Shown: in pieces, positions 6,589 through 14,292 of the stretch | Position numbering within the stretch: the stretch's first letter is position 1 | How the letters are laid out: every line of letters starts with the position of its first letter | From: WRDS01 sp964492775 | Lineage (GTDB): Bacteria > Actinomycetota > Coriobacteriia > Anaerosomatales > PHET01 | Assembly (NCBI GenBank): GCA_964492775.1 | Contig: CAZBLH010000036.1 | Location: 1 to 14,991, forward strand | Reading direction: 5' to 3' | Length of the DNA: 14,991 bases | The notes under the pieces: model-generated | Databases searched by the model: none | Told to the model about the DNA's origin: nothing | What the model saw: the letters and a program-made list of their open reading frames with translations, nothing else | Made by a program: the position numbers and the translations under genes

Positions 6589-8660
6589 GAAGCTGCCCGC
6601 GGCGGGTCAGTCGAGTGCACTTCGGCCGGGAGCGTCAGCGAGCGCGCGTTCAGCGCCACGATCACGGTGCTTGCAGCCATGAGGGCCGCCCCGGCGGCCG
6701 GCGACAGGATGACGCCCCTGGAAGCCAGCACTCCTGCTGCGAGCGGCAACGCCACCAGGTTGTAGCCGGTTGCCCACACCAGGTTCTGCACCATCTTGCG
6801 ATACGTGCGCCGTGCCAGCTCCAGAACTGTGGCCACATCGCGAGGGTCGCTCTGGACGAGCACGACATCGGCCGCCTCGATAGCCACGTCGGTGCCAGCA
6901 CCGATGGCGATGCCCAGATCCGAGACGGCGAGTGCGGGTGCGTCGTTGACTCCGTCGCCGGTCATCGCCACGCGGCGGCCCCTCCCTCGGAGTTCGGTGA
7001 CCTTGCGAGCCTTGTCGGGCGGAAGCACCTCGGCGAAGACACTCTCGATTCCGAGCGCGGCCGCGACTCGGTCGGCGACCGCACGGCTGTCGCCGGTGAG
7101 AATGACCGGGGTGACACCGGCGTGCTTGAGCCGGGAGACCGCCTCCGCTGATTCTGGGCGGATACGGTCGGCGACGGCGAACGCGCCGGCCGGGTGCCCG
7201 TCAATCAGGACCACCGCCGCAGTCTCCCCCGCCTCGACCAGCCGAGAGAGCCCCGCAGGCAGCCCACCGAGCTCCCCGAGCGCGGCCGAAGGGCTCACAA
7301 TGGCCACCCGCTTCCCGTCCACCACGCCCGAGACACCGACGCCGGGAATCGCCTCGAACTCCTCGGCTTGCCAGGGGCGGGTCACGGCTTCGGAGAGCGC
7401 GATCGCAATGGGGTGTTCCGACCGCGTCTCGACGGCTGCGGCCAAGCCGAATACCTCGTCGGCGTCGTGCCCCTCGGCAGCCACCATCTCGGTCACTCCA
7501 AACCGGCCCTCCGTGAGCGTCCCGGTCTTGTCGAAAACGACCGTGTCGATCGCTCGGCCTCGCTCGAACGCTGCCCGGTCGCGAATCAGCAGGCCTCGCC
7601 CCGCACCCAGCGCTGTCGACGTCGAGACCACAAGCGGTATCGCCAACCCGAGTGCATGGGGGCAGGCAATCACGACGACTGCGACTGCCCGCTCAAGCGC
7701 GAATGATAGCCCGGCACCGGCGCCGAGCAACCAGTACGCGAGCGTGGCCGCACCTCCGACCAGCGCAATCACCGTGAGCGCGAACGCCGCGCGGTCGGCG
7801 AGCAGTTGGGTCTCCGACCTGGACGCCTGCGCCTCGGCAACGAGGGCGGCAACCTGCGCAACAAAGCCATCTTGGCCCGTGCGCGTCACGACAATCTCAA
7901 GGGCTCCGTTGCTGTTGAGGGAGCCACCCACGACGAGATCCCCATACTGCTTGGGCACGGGTACCGATTCGCCGGTGAGCAGGGCCTCGTCGACCGAAGA
8001 CATGCCGCCCTCGACCCGCCCGTCAGCCGGTACGCGCTCTCCCGGTCGCACCAGCACGCGGTCACCGGGGTTCAGGCGTGATGTTTCGATGTCTGTTGTG
8101 CGCCCATCCTCACCGATCAGATGCGCCGAGCCGGGCACCAGCGCAGCGAGCGATTCCAGCGCCCCCCGCGCCGAGCTGACCGACCGCATCTCAACCCAGT
8201 GCCCGAAGAGCATCACGACTACCAGCGTCGCGAGCTCCCAGTAGACCACCTCGCCTTCCAGCCCCAAGGTCACGGCGCCGCTGTAGAACCAGGCGACGGT
8301 GATGCCGACAGCCACAAGCGTCATCATCCCCGGTCGCTGGGCCCGGAGCTCGTGCGTCATCCCCATCAGGAACGGCTTGCCGCCGTAGACGTAGATTGCG
8401 GTCGCGAGTGCCATCAGCACCCAGCTGTCGCCCGAGAACGCGACGTGCGGAAGGCCGAAGAACCCAAGGGGCATCGGCGATATGAGCAGAACCGGAACCG
8501 TGAGGGCCAGACACACGAACAGCCGCGGCAGAAAGTCACTCCCGTGCGCCGAGTGGTCGGGATGACCTTCGGGAGAGCGTACGCCGGCGGAGTGCCCGCT
8601 TGAGTGCTCCGCGCGCTCGCCGAGCGCTCCGCTGACCACTTCGTGGTGTTCGTGATTCAC
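6585..8660 (-). CDS. copB: Copper-exporting P-type ATPase, CopB-like (P1B-3)
   Basis: This membrane pump couples ATP hydrolysis to copper export. Motifs in order: a cytosolic N-terminal tail with eight histidines in residues 1-40 and no HMA domain; TGES 229-232; intramembrane CPH 333-335; phosphorylation site DKTGT 377-381; HP 416-417; GDGVNDAP 568-575; and GYN 632-634 in a late membrane helix. CPH with a His-rich tail is the mark of the P1B-3 group, for which Cu(II)/Cu(I) and sometimes Ag transport is known. I chose GTG 8660 (691 residues) because GGAGG sits 4 nt upstream and the His-rich tail begins there; an upstream TTG at 8702 would add 14 unlikely residues. It is divergent from larE across 162 bp. 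No copper regulator or chaperone is next to it. Family secure, exact metal inferred. Confidence 0.92.
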   Translation of the reverse strand: MNHEHHEVVSGALGERAEHSSGHSAGVRSPEGHPDHSAHGSDFLPRLFVCLALTVPVLLISPMPLGFFGLPHVAFSGDSWVLMALATAIYVYGGKPFLMGMTHELRAQRPGMMTLVAVGITVAWFYSGAVTLGLEGEVVYWELATLVVVMLFGHWVEMRSVSSARGALESLAALVPGSAHLIGEDGRTTDIETSRLNPGDRVLVRPGERVPADGRVEGGMSSVDEALLTGESVPVPKQYGDLVVGGSLNSNGALEIVVTRTGQDGFVAQVAALVAEAQASRSETQLLADRAAFALTVIALVGGAATLAYWLLGAGAGLSFALERAVAVVVIACPHALGLAIPLVVSTSTALGAGRGLLIRDRAAFERGRAIDTVVFDKTGTLTEGRFGVTEMVAAEGHDADEVFGLAAAVETRSEHPIAIALSEAVTRPWQAEEFEAIPGVGVSGVVDGKRVAIVSPSAALGELGGLPAGLSRLVEAGETAAVVLIDGHPAGAFAVADRIRPESAEAVSRLKHAGVTPVILTGDSRAVADRVAAALGIESVFAEVLPPDKARKVTELRGRGRRVAMTGDGVNDAPALAVSDLGIAIGAGTDVAIEAADVVLVQSDPRDVATVLELARRTYRKMVQNLVWATGYNLVALPLAAGVLASRGVILSPAAGAALMAASTVIVALNARSLTLPAEVHSTDPPRAAS

Positions 8661-8788
8661 ATCGCCTCCGCAGGACCGTCGCCTAGCTGGTGTATGCCCC
8701 AACGCGCGGTCGCTCCTCGTCGAAGGCCGTTCGTCGCCCTATCTCGACCGGTCGCATGCCCATGGAAGCACTTGGCGATGCTCGGCTC

Positions 8789-8794
8789 TATACT
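8789..8794 (+). promoter_or_regulatory. Candidate -10 box of larE
   Basis: TATACT lies 29 bases upstream of the larE TTG start and 13 bases before its ribosome site, so the leader would be short. The -35 region at 17-bp spacing (AGCACT-like) is weak. The 8661-8822 gap must also hold the copB promoter on the other strand, but I could not identify a convincing one. A perfect 10-bp palindrome CGACCGGTCG at 8745-8754 is the only other notable element. Confidence 0.35.
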
Positions 8795-8822
8795 CGTGTT
8801 CTGTTCGAGGGGAGTACGCGCA

Positions 8823-9635
8823 TTGCACCAAACTGACCGTTACGACGATCTCCGAAACCGTCTGGCCCAACTCGGCAGCGTGCTGGTGGCGTACTCCGGT
8901 GGCGTGGATTCGACACTGCTCGCATTCACCGCACACCTCGTCCTCGGTGACCGTTGCAAAGCCGTACTCGCCATCTCTGACACGTGTCCCACGAGCGAGG
9001 TCACGTACGCGCGTGAACTCGCGGCAACCCTCGGCCTGAACCTTCTCGAGGTCGAGACCTACGAGCTTGCGGATCCCCGCTTCGCAGCCAACAACCGTGA
9101 CCGCTGCTACCACTGCAAGTCCGAGCTGTTCGGCCTGCTCGTCCGCGTTGCCGAGGTACACGGGCTGCAGTACATCGCCGACGGCTCGAACGCCGACGAC
9201 CTCTCTGACTACCGGCCTGGCGCGAAGGCGGCCCGTGAGCTCGGCGTCGTCAGCCCCATGCAGGAAGTCGGCCTCACCAAGGCCGAGATACGCGCAATCG
9301 CCCGCGACCTCGGGCTGCCGAACTGGGACAAGCCGTCCATGGCCTGCCTCGCATCGCGCGTGCCTTACGGACAACCGCTCTCGGAGCGGGTGCTCGAGCG
9401 AATTGCAGCCTCGGAAGAGGCGCTCCGCCAGCTCGGCCTACGGCAGTTCCGGGTACGCGCGCACGGCGAGATTGCTCGCGTGGAGGTATCCCCCGAGGAG
9501 ATGGAGAGCGCTTGGGAGATGCGCGCGACCATCTCGGCGGCGTTGAAGGCGTCGGGCTTCGCGTGGGTAGCCCAGGACCTTGATGGTTACCGGACCGGCT
9601 CGCTCAACGAGTCGCCCGGCCGCCCTGCGTCCTAG
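8823..9635 (+). CDS. larE: ATP-dependent sulfur transferase, LarE/PP-loop family
   Basis: LarE activates pyridinium dicarboxylate mononucleotide with ATP and inserts sulfur to build the nickel-pincer nucleotide cofactor. The PP-loop is SGGVDS (25-30). Three cysteines stand out: C95 and C98 (CYHC) and C175 (MACLASR). C175 sits where the sacrificial cysteine (Cys176) of Lactiplantibacillus LarE lies. A CxxC plus this third Cys is the pattern of the LarE forms that hold an iron-sulfur cluster and reuse it. The start is TTG 8823, giving 270 residues (normal length), with GAGGGGAG 8 nt upstream; the 73 codons open before it show no family features. No larB, larC or lactate racemase lies nearby, so the product may serve another enzyme or a distant locus. 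Other PP-loop functions cannot be excluded. Confidence 0.85.
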   Translation: MHQTDRYDDLRNRLAQLGSVLVAYSGGVDSTLLAFTAHLVLGDRCKAVLAISDTCPTSEVTYARELAATLGLNLLEVETYELADPRFAANNRDRCYHCKSELFGLLVRVAEVHGLQYIADGSNADDLSDYRPGAKAARELGVVSPMQEVGLTKAEIRAIARDLGLPNWDKPSMACLASRVPYGQPLSERVLERIAASEEALRQLGLRQFRVRAHGEIARVEVSPEEMESAWEMRATISAALKASGFAWVAQDLDGYRTGSLNESPGRPAS

Positions 9636-10969
9636 TCTGCGAGTTCGCGCAGCGCGGCCCGGATGGCGGCCGGCATCTTCTCGGCAACCCTGGCCGGGTT
9701 CATCATCTGCTGGGCGATCAGGCGGGTGGCGTACGGCTTGGCTGCAACGGTGATGTCGATGTCGGGGTAGAGCTGCCGAGCAACCCCCTCCACCGTCACC
9801 AGCGCCTTCACGAGCAGCCCGAAGCCTATCGGCACGCATACGCGCTCGTCGTCCATGATGCGAAGGAATCCGATGGCGAACCCGCGGACATCACGCGGCG
9901 GGACCAATAGCGTGTCTCGCATCAGTCGGCTCACCCGCTCGCGAACCACCGCCTGCCGGGCATCCGGGACCACGAGCCCGAGCTCCGCCGAGTACTTGAG
10001 CGCCCGGTCCGCGTCGCCATACACGGTCGCGGCAAGCACCTGCGCGATCGCCGTGCGCTGCTCGGGCCTCGTCAGCCCGACAATCCCGAAGTCGAGATAC
10101 GCGATGCGGCCGTCAGGCGTGATGAAGAGGTTAGACGGATGCAGGTCCGCGTGGAATCGCCCGAGGACGAGCACCTGGCGCATGAAGACCTCGGCTCCGT
10201 GCAGCGCGAGCCCGCGCCCGTCGATCCCGCGCCGCTCCGCCTCGGTGATCTCCGACAGCCGCCACCCCTCGACATACTCCATCGTCAACACTCGCCGAGA
10301 CGTGCGCGGCCACACCGTCCTGGCCGCAAACACCAGAGGGTCTGCCCTGAAGTCGAACGCGAACCTGTCGGCGACGCGGGCTTCTCGGCGAAGATCGCAC
10401 TCCGAGCGGAGCGACTCCGCGAATTCGTCGAGCAGGCCCGGCAGATTGTAGCGGCGCATGGCCGGGATCCGGGAGACCCGCTCGGCGAACCGGCGAGCGG
10501 CGACAATGTCTGCAAGCACCGACGCCTCAACCCCCGGGCGCACGATCTTGACGGCCAGTCGGGTACCCGCAGGCAGCGTGTCACCGATGACGGGCCGGTA
10601 CTCCTCGGCGAGCACGGCCCGGTGGACCTGTGCGATCGACGCGCTTGCGACCGGCTCGTCATCGAACTCGGCGAACAGCTGCTCGATGGGAGCGTGGAAC
10701 TCACGCTCGATGACCGAGCGGATTGCTTCGGCTGAGGCGGGCGGAACGGAGTCGCGGAGCGCCTCCATCTCGAACACCAGCTCGGGACCGAACAGGTCGG
10801 GCCGGACGCTGATGAGCTGGCCAAGCTTGATGAACGCAGGGCCGAGCTCCTCGAAAGCCTGGCGCATGTGCCGGGCGAAGGTGGCCCGGCGCGCAGCGGC
10901 GGACGGCCGCCACGACGCGACAGCGTGCCCAAGCAGTGTACGAGTGATCTCTCGGCCGCGCGCGGCCAT
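9632..10969 (-). CDS. AarF/ABC1/UbiB-family kinase-like protein
   Basis: Members of this atypical protein-kinase-like family bind or hydrolyse ATP and support isoprenoid quinone synthesis or membrane lipid handling; the actinobacterial ones are little studied. Length is 445 residues. Landmarks: KLGQ (48-51, the family KxGQ motif), the modified nucleotide loop ASIAQVH (110-116), likely ATP lysine K141, the catalytic loop FHADLHPSN (272-280) and DFG (293-295). The protein ends soon after the kinase fold and lacks the hydrophobic C-terminal hairpin common in longer (about 550-residue) bacterial relatives, so it may be soluble or tethered by a partner. It starts at ATG 10969, 9 nt after the upstream small gene, so the two are almost surely cotranscribed. 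Its stop overlaps that of larE at CTAG. Substrate unknown. Confidence 0.9.
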   Translation of the reverse strand: MAARGREITRTLLGHAVASWRPSAAARRATFARHMRQAFEELGPAFIKLGQLISVRPDLFGPELVFEMEALRDSVPPASAEAIRSVIEREFHAPIEQLFAEFDDEPVASASIAQVHRAVLAEEYRPVIGDTLPAGTRLAVKIVRPGVEASVLADIVAARRFAERVSRIPAMRRYNLPGLLDEFAESLRSECDLRREARVADRFAFDFRADPLVFAARTVWPRTSRRVLTMEYVEGWRLSEITEAERRGIDGRGLALHGAEVFMRQVLVLGRFHADLHPSNLFITPDGRIAYLDFGIVGLTRPEQRTAIAQVLAATVYGDADRALKYSAELGLVVPDARQAVVRERVSRLMRDTLLVPPRDVRGFAIGFLRIMDDERVCVPIGFGLLVKALVTVEGVARQLYPDIDITVAAKPYATRLIAQQMMNPARVAEKMPAAIRAALRELAD

Positions 10970-10978
10970 GAGGTCCGC

Positions 10979-11353
10979 CTACCCTCGAGAAGCAGGGTCC
11001 GGTGGAGCGGCTGTGGCCTCATTGAGACCGCCGGAGTCCAAGGTGGACTGCATCGACTCGATTCGTCCTCTGAGCTCGGCGACCTCGAAGCGCAGCTCCT
11101 CGAGTAAGCGTGAGACATCCCCCATGGTCCCGGGCTCAGCCACCCCGCCGGCCGCGAGCTCGGCCTTGAGGCGCTCCTTCTCCTTGGCAATCATCGCGGA
11201 CAACCCGTCGACGAACGCCTCGGGGCCGCCCGTCATCTCGCCCGTCTCCTGCTTCATCCCTCGCTCGACGGCAGACTTCCAGCCCTCGTCGGCGGTCTCG
11301 TGCACAAGCGCCCAGGACGCGAGAAACCGCACGAATGTCGCATTGTCGATCAT
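10979..11353 (-). CDS. Small helical protein of unknown function, phasin-like
   Basis: I do not recognise this 124-residue protein. It has a short amphipathic N-terminal helix (about 5-18), a charged Lys/Glu-rich helix (55-68), then a likely coiled coil (78-106, VSRLLEELRFEVAELRGRIE) and a disordered Pro/Ala tail (110-124). The helix pattern loosely recalls small phasin-like proteins, but that is a weak resemblance. The start ATG 11353 has GAGGGGGAAAG just upstream. It lies 37 nt after zntA and 9 nt before the UbiB-family gene, so it belongs to the same transcript. Because that kinase-like protein lacks a C-terminal membrane hairpin, this protein could be its scaffold or membrane adaptor; this is speculation from gene order. 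Confidence 0.75.
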   Translation of the reverse strand: MIDNATFVRFLASWALVHETADEGWKSAVERGMKQETGEMTGGPEAFVDGLSAMIAKEKERLKAELAAGGVAEPGTMGDVSRLLEELRFEVAELRGRIESMQSTLDSGGLNEATAAPPDPASRG

Positions 11354-11390
11354 CTTTCCCCCTCGTCAGCCGGTTCGGTGCGAGACGCGG

Positions 11391-13787
11391 TCACTCGACC
11401 GCCGTCGTCGCCACGGTAGGCTGCTCACTCGCCCGCAGCAGACGCATGCCGTTCAGGATCACGAGCAGCGACACGCCCGTGTCGGCGAACACCGCCATCC
11501 AGAGGGATGCGGTCCCGGTGAGCGCGAGTATCAGGAAGACTGCTTTCACGAGGATCGAGAAGCCGATGTTGGTCGCAATCGTGCGCACGGTGCGCCTGCC
11601 GAGCTGAATGAATCCCGGCAGCGCCAGGAGGTCATCGCGCATGAGTGCGACGTCGGCCGTCTGCAGCGCGGTGTCGGTACCGGCAGCGCCCATTGCGATA
11701 CCGATGTCGGCTGCCGCGAGAGCCGGCGCATCGTTGATGCCGTCGCCGACCATCGCGACGACGCCGTACCGCTTCTGCAGCACGCCCAGTGCGTCGGTCT
11801 TGGCCGCCGGGAGCAGCCGTGCAAAGTACGTCGTGAGCCCCGCCTGCGCGGTGACCGCGTCGGCCACGCGCTCGTTGTCGCCTGTGAGCATCGCGAGATG
11901 GTCGATACCGAGGCTACGCAACGCGACGACCGCCGGGTAGGTCTCCGGACGGATCTCATCGGCGAGGGCCACCAGGCCGACAACCTCATCGGCGCGCAGC
12001 AGGACCAACGTCGTGTAGCTGCGCGACTCGAACTCGAACAGGACCTGCTCCACCTCGTCGCTCAGCGTGGCGGTCTGGCGGGCGCGGGCCGGGCTGAGTA
12101 ACGACCATTCTGTGCCGTCCAGAGTGCCGGTAACGCCTTCTCCGGGCACCTCTCGGTACTCCTTGAGCTCTGCGATCCCCTCATGACCGGCCGCCCGGAC
12201 TATCGCGCGGGCAAGAGGGTGATTCGAGTGCGACTCAAGAGCCGCAGACACAGCGAGCAGCTCTTCTTTGCTGGTCCCGCCAAACACAGCGGTGTCAGCG
12301 AGTTCGGGCACGCCCATGGTGAGCGTCCCGGTCTTGTCGAAGGCGATGGCATCCACCCTCGCGGCCGTCTCAAGGAACGTCCCACCCTTGACCAGCACAC
12401 CATCGCGACTCGCGCGGGTAATCGCGCTGACGATGGCGACCGGCGTCGATATGACGAGCGCGCACGGGCAGCTGACGACGAGCATCACGAGCGCCCTGCG
12501 GACCCATTCCTGCCAGGCGCCGGGGTCGCCCGTGGTCGCGATGGAGAAGAGCACGGGCACAACCGCGATGGCTACCGCGAGCCCGATCACTGACGGCGTG
12601 TAGTAGCGGCTGAACTTGTCGATGAACGCCTGCGCCGGAGCCTTGGAGGCCTGAGCCTCCTCCACCAGGTACACGATGCGCGCAAGTGTCGAGTCGGTCG
12701 CGATCGAGGTCGCCTCTACCTCGATCAACCCCGAGGTATTGAGCGTACCTGCGAAGACGTTGTCGCCCTCGCCCTTGTCGACCGGCACCGACTCGCCCGT
12801 GATCGCAGCTTCGTTGATCGCGCTCGAACCGGTGAGGATCGTCCCGTCGACCGGGACACGCTCGCCCGGACGCACGACTACGCGATTGCCGACGGCGATC
12901 TCAGCCAGCGGGATCATGACGTGAGCGCCACCACGGACGACCCGCGCCAACTCCGGGGTGAGGTCCATGAGGTCACGGATGGATCGCCGGGTGCGCTCGA
13001 GCGAGCGAGCCTCAAGCAGCCCGCCCAGTGAGAACAGGAAGAAGACGGTGGCGCCCTCTCCCCACTCGCCCAGCGCTGCGGCTCCAAATACCGCGACCGA
13101 CATCAGCACGTTCATGTCCAGCACGCCCGCCTTCAGCGACATGAAGGCGCGGCGCCACACCAGCAGGCCACCGAAGATGATCGCGATGGCGAACAGCACG
13201 ATCCTCGCGATCTCGGGTGCCCCAAACCATCCGAAAAGGATGCCGAGGGCTGCGAATACGCCGCTTCCCACGGTCGCGATCTCGACGCGCTTGCGGTCAA
13301 GCCACGGTCGCTCGGCAGGCGTCTCTCCGGTCACGATCTCCTCAAGCGACTGCAGGGCATACCCGCTCGCCTCGATGGCCTCGGCGATACTGGCATGCGG
13401 ATTGGCGGCCGGGTCGTACTCGACGAGGAGCGTGCCGCTCGCGTAGTTGAGATCCGCCGAGGAGACGCCCTTGATGCGGGAGACGGTCTTGGCGACGGCG
13501 CGCGCGCAGTCGGGACAGTCAAGACCGATGACCCTCCATGCGACGTGCCGCACGCTCGAAGCCATCTCAAGGCCGAATCGCTCCACCTCGGCAGCCAGGT
13601 CCCGCTCACTGATCAGCGCTGGATCGAACTCGACGCTGACCGCCGCCCCTTTGGCGTCGCAGTCCACCTTCGCCACGCCAGGCATCCGTCCGAGCGACTC
13701 GCACGCTCTGCTGGTGCACGCCGTACACCGCAATGGTGAATCGACGGTCTCTCCCAGATCGAATGTCGCGGTTGCGCGGTCACTCAT
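11391..13787 (-). CDS. zntA: Zn/Cd/Pb-exporting P-type ATPase, ZntA/CadA-like (P1B-2)
   Basis: This membrane pump exports soft divalent metals. The 798-residue protein has two N-terminal metal-binding domains: a divergent one (about 18-75) with CTAC (21-24) and extra C29 and C43, and a canonical one with GLDCPDC (88-94). Then come TGES 330-333, intramembrane CPC 440-442, DKTGT 484-488, NHP 522-524 and GDGINDAP 681-688. In the last helices K748 and D769 (ADTG) match the Lys and Asp that mark the Zn/Cd/Pb group, which separates it from CPC-type copper pumps. ATG 13787 overlaps the cadC stop by ATGA, so translation is likely coupled; GGGAGGGC precedes it inside cadC. Regulation by the CadC-like repressor is strongly suggested. 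The exact metal range is not readable from sequence. Confidence 0.93.
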   Translation of the reverse strand: MSDRATATFDLGETVDSPLRCTACTSRACESLGRMPGVAKVDCDAKGAAVSVEFDPALISERDLAAEVERFGLEMASSVRHVAWRVIGLDCPDCARAVAKTVSRIKGVSSADLNYASGTLLVEYDPAANPHASIAEAIEASGYALQSLEEIVTGETPAERPWLDRKRVEIATVGSGVFAALGILFGWFGAPEIARIVLFAIAIIFGGLLVWRRAFMSLKAGVLDMNVLMSVAVFGAAALGEWGEGATVFFLFSLGGLLEARSLERTRRSIRDLMDLTPELARVVRGGAHVMIPLAEIAVGNRVVVRPGERVPVDGTILTGSSAINEAAITGESVPVDKGEGDNVFAGTLNTSGLIEVEATSIATDSTLARIVYLVEEAQASKAPAQAFIDKFSRYYTPSVIGLAVAIAVVPVLFSIATTGDPGAWQEWVRRALVMLVVSCPCALVISTPVAIVSAITRASRDGVLVKGGTFLETAARVDAIAFDKTGTLTMGVPELADTAVFGGTSKEELLAVSAALESHSNHPLARAIVRAAGHEGIAELKEYREVPGEGVTGTLDGTEWSLLSPARARQTATLSDEVEQVLFEFESRSYTTLVLLRADEVVGLVALADEIRPETYPAVVALRSLGIDHLAMLTGDNERVADAVTAQAGLTTYFARLLPAAKTDALGVLQKRYGVVAMVGDGINDAPALAAADIGIAMGAAGTDTALQTADVALMRDDLLALPGFIQLGRRTVRTIATNIGFSILVKAVFLILALTGTASLWMAVFADTGVSLLVILNGMRLLRASEQPTVATTAVE

Positions 13788-14161
13788 TGGTAGCTGCCCT
13801 CCCGAGCGTGTTCAAGTCCGATGACGATGAGATCCTTGACGTGCTCGTCGGCGAGACGGTACACGGCGCGGTTCCCCTCCCGACGAGACGCGACCAGTCC
13901 CCGGTCGCGAAGAAACCTGAGCTGATGGCTTGCCCCCGATTGGCTGACGCCGGCGATCTCGGCCAGATCGCACACGCATAGCTCGGTGCTGACCAGCGCA
14001 TCGAGAATTCTGAAACGCGTGGGATCGGCCAGTGCCGAGAAGATGGTGGTGGTGCGAAGAAGGACGTCTTCGCCTGCCATGGCTGCGCGAGCCGCGGCGA
14101 TCGCCTCAAGGTCCACCGAGTCTGCGGCACACTTGCCGTACTCGGCGCCAGAAGCGCCCAT
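13784..14161 (-). CDS. cadC: ArsR/SmtB-family metal-sensing repressor, CadC-like
   Basis: A winged-helix repressor that leaves DNA when it binds metal. From ATG 14161 it has 125 residues (S. aureus CadC has 122). Both family metal sites are complete: C11 with C62 and C64 in ELCVCD (thiolate alpha3N site for Cd/Pb), and D105, H107, H118, E121 in DEH...HARE (alpha5 site for Zn). C11 lies 51 residues before C62, the same spacing as C7 to C58 of CadC. The recognition helix is near 72-85 (VSQSGASHQLRFLR). The start is not certain: the ribosome site before 14161 is weak (GACGAG). An in-frame GTG at 14203 would add 14 residues and one more Cys, but would place the start inside the operator. The frame is open further, to a TTG at 14296. 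zntA overlaps by 4 bp. Confidence 0.9.
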   Translation of the reverse strand: MGASGAEYGKCAADSVDLEAIAAARAAMAGEDVLLRTTTIFSALADPTRFRILDALVSTELCVCDLAEIAGVSQSGASHQLRFLRDRGLVASRREGNRAVYRLADEHVKDLIVIGLEHAREGSYQ

Positions 14162-14188
14162 AGGGCGCTCGTCTTGCTCGGAAATATC

Positions 14189-14202
14189 TGAGCAATTGTT
14201 CA
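14189..14202. promoter_or_regulatory. Candidate CadC/SmtB-type operator
   Basis: TGAGCAATTGTTCA is a near-perfect 14-bp palindrome (one mismatched pair) with AT-rich flanks ATATC and CATAG in a GC-rich region. It has the TGAnCA-n-TGnTCA form of ArsR/SmtB-family operators. It lies just downstream of the candidate -10 box, near the expected transcription start, and 28 bases before the chosen cadC ATG. This is the expected place for autorepression. Confidence 0.7.
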
Positions 14203-14210
14203 CATAGTCG

Positions 14211-14239
14211 ATGGTATCCGAGCGCCCCAACGGGTGCAA
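14211..14239 (-). promoter_or_regulatory. Candidate promoter of the cadC-zntA operon
   Basis: On the minus strand TTGCAC (14239-14234) and TACCAT (14216-14211) are separated by exactly 17 bp. Each hexamer is only a partial match to the housekeeping consensus, but the spacing and the operator directly downstream fit a metal-inducible, self-repressed promoter. Confidence 0.45.
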
Positions 14240-14268
14240 CCCCTTTTCAACAGATATCATCGTACGCT

Positions 14269-14291
14269 GTTCGCCTAGCACGCCGGCGAAC
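14269..14291 (-). terminator. Weak hairpin just after uvrB
   Basis: GTTCGCC and GGCGAAC (14269-14275 and 14285-14291) form a 7-bp stem with a 9-nt loop, starting two bases after the uvrB stop. No T-run follows on the minus strand. It could end uvrB transcription before the cadC promoter, but intrinsic termination is doubtful. Confidence 0.3.
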
Positions 14292-14292
14292 G

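Noticed and set aside
8745..8754. Perfect palindrome CGACCGGTCG in the copB-larE gap as a copper operator.
   Set aside because: Short, made of common GC-rich words, and unlike the CopY or CsoR operators I know; no regulator gene is adjacent.
8604..8822. A 73-codon in-frame extension before larE.
   Set aside because: It overlaps the opposing copB start and the likely promoter, shows no family similarity, and the TTG at 8823 has a strong ribosome site.
10458..12101. A 547-codon plus-strand open frame opposite the UbiB-like gene, the small helical gene and zntA.
   Set aside because: Low-complexity Ser/Arg-rich composition with no recognisable domain, antisense to well-supported genes.
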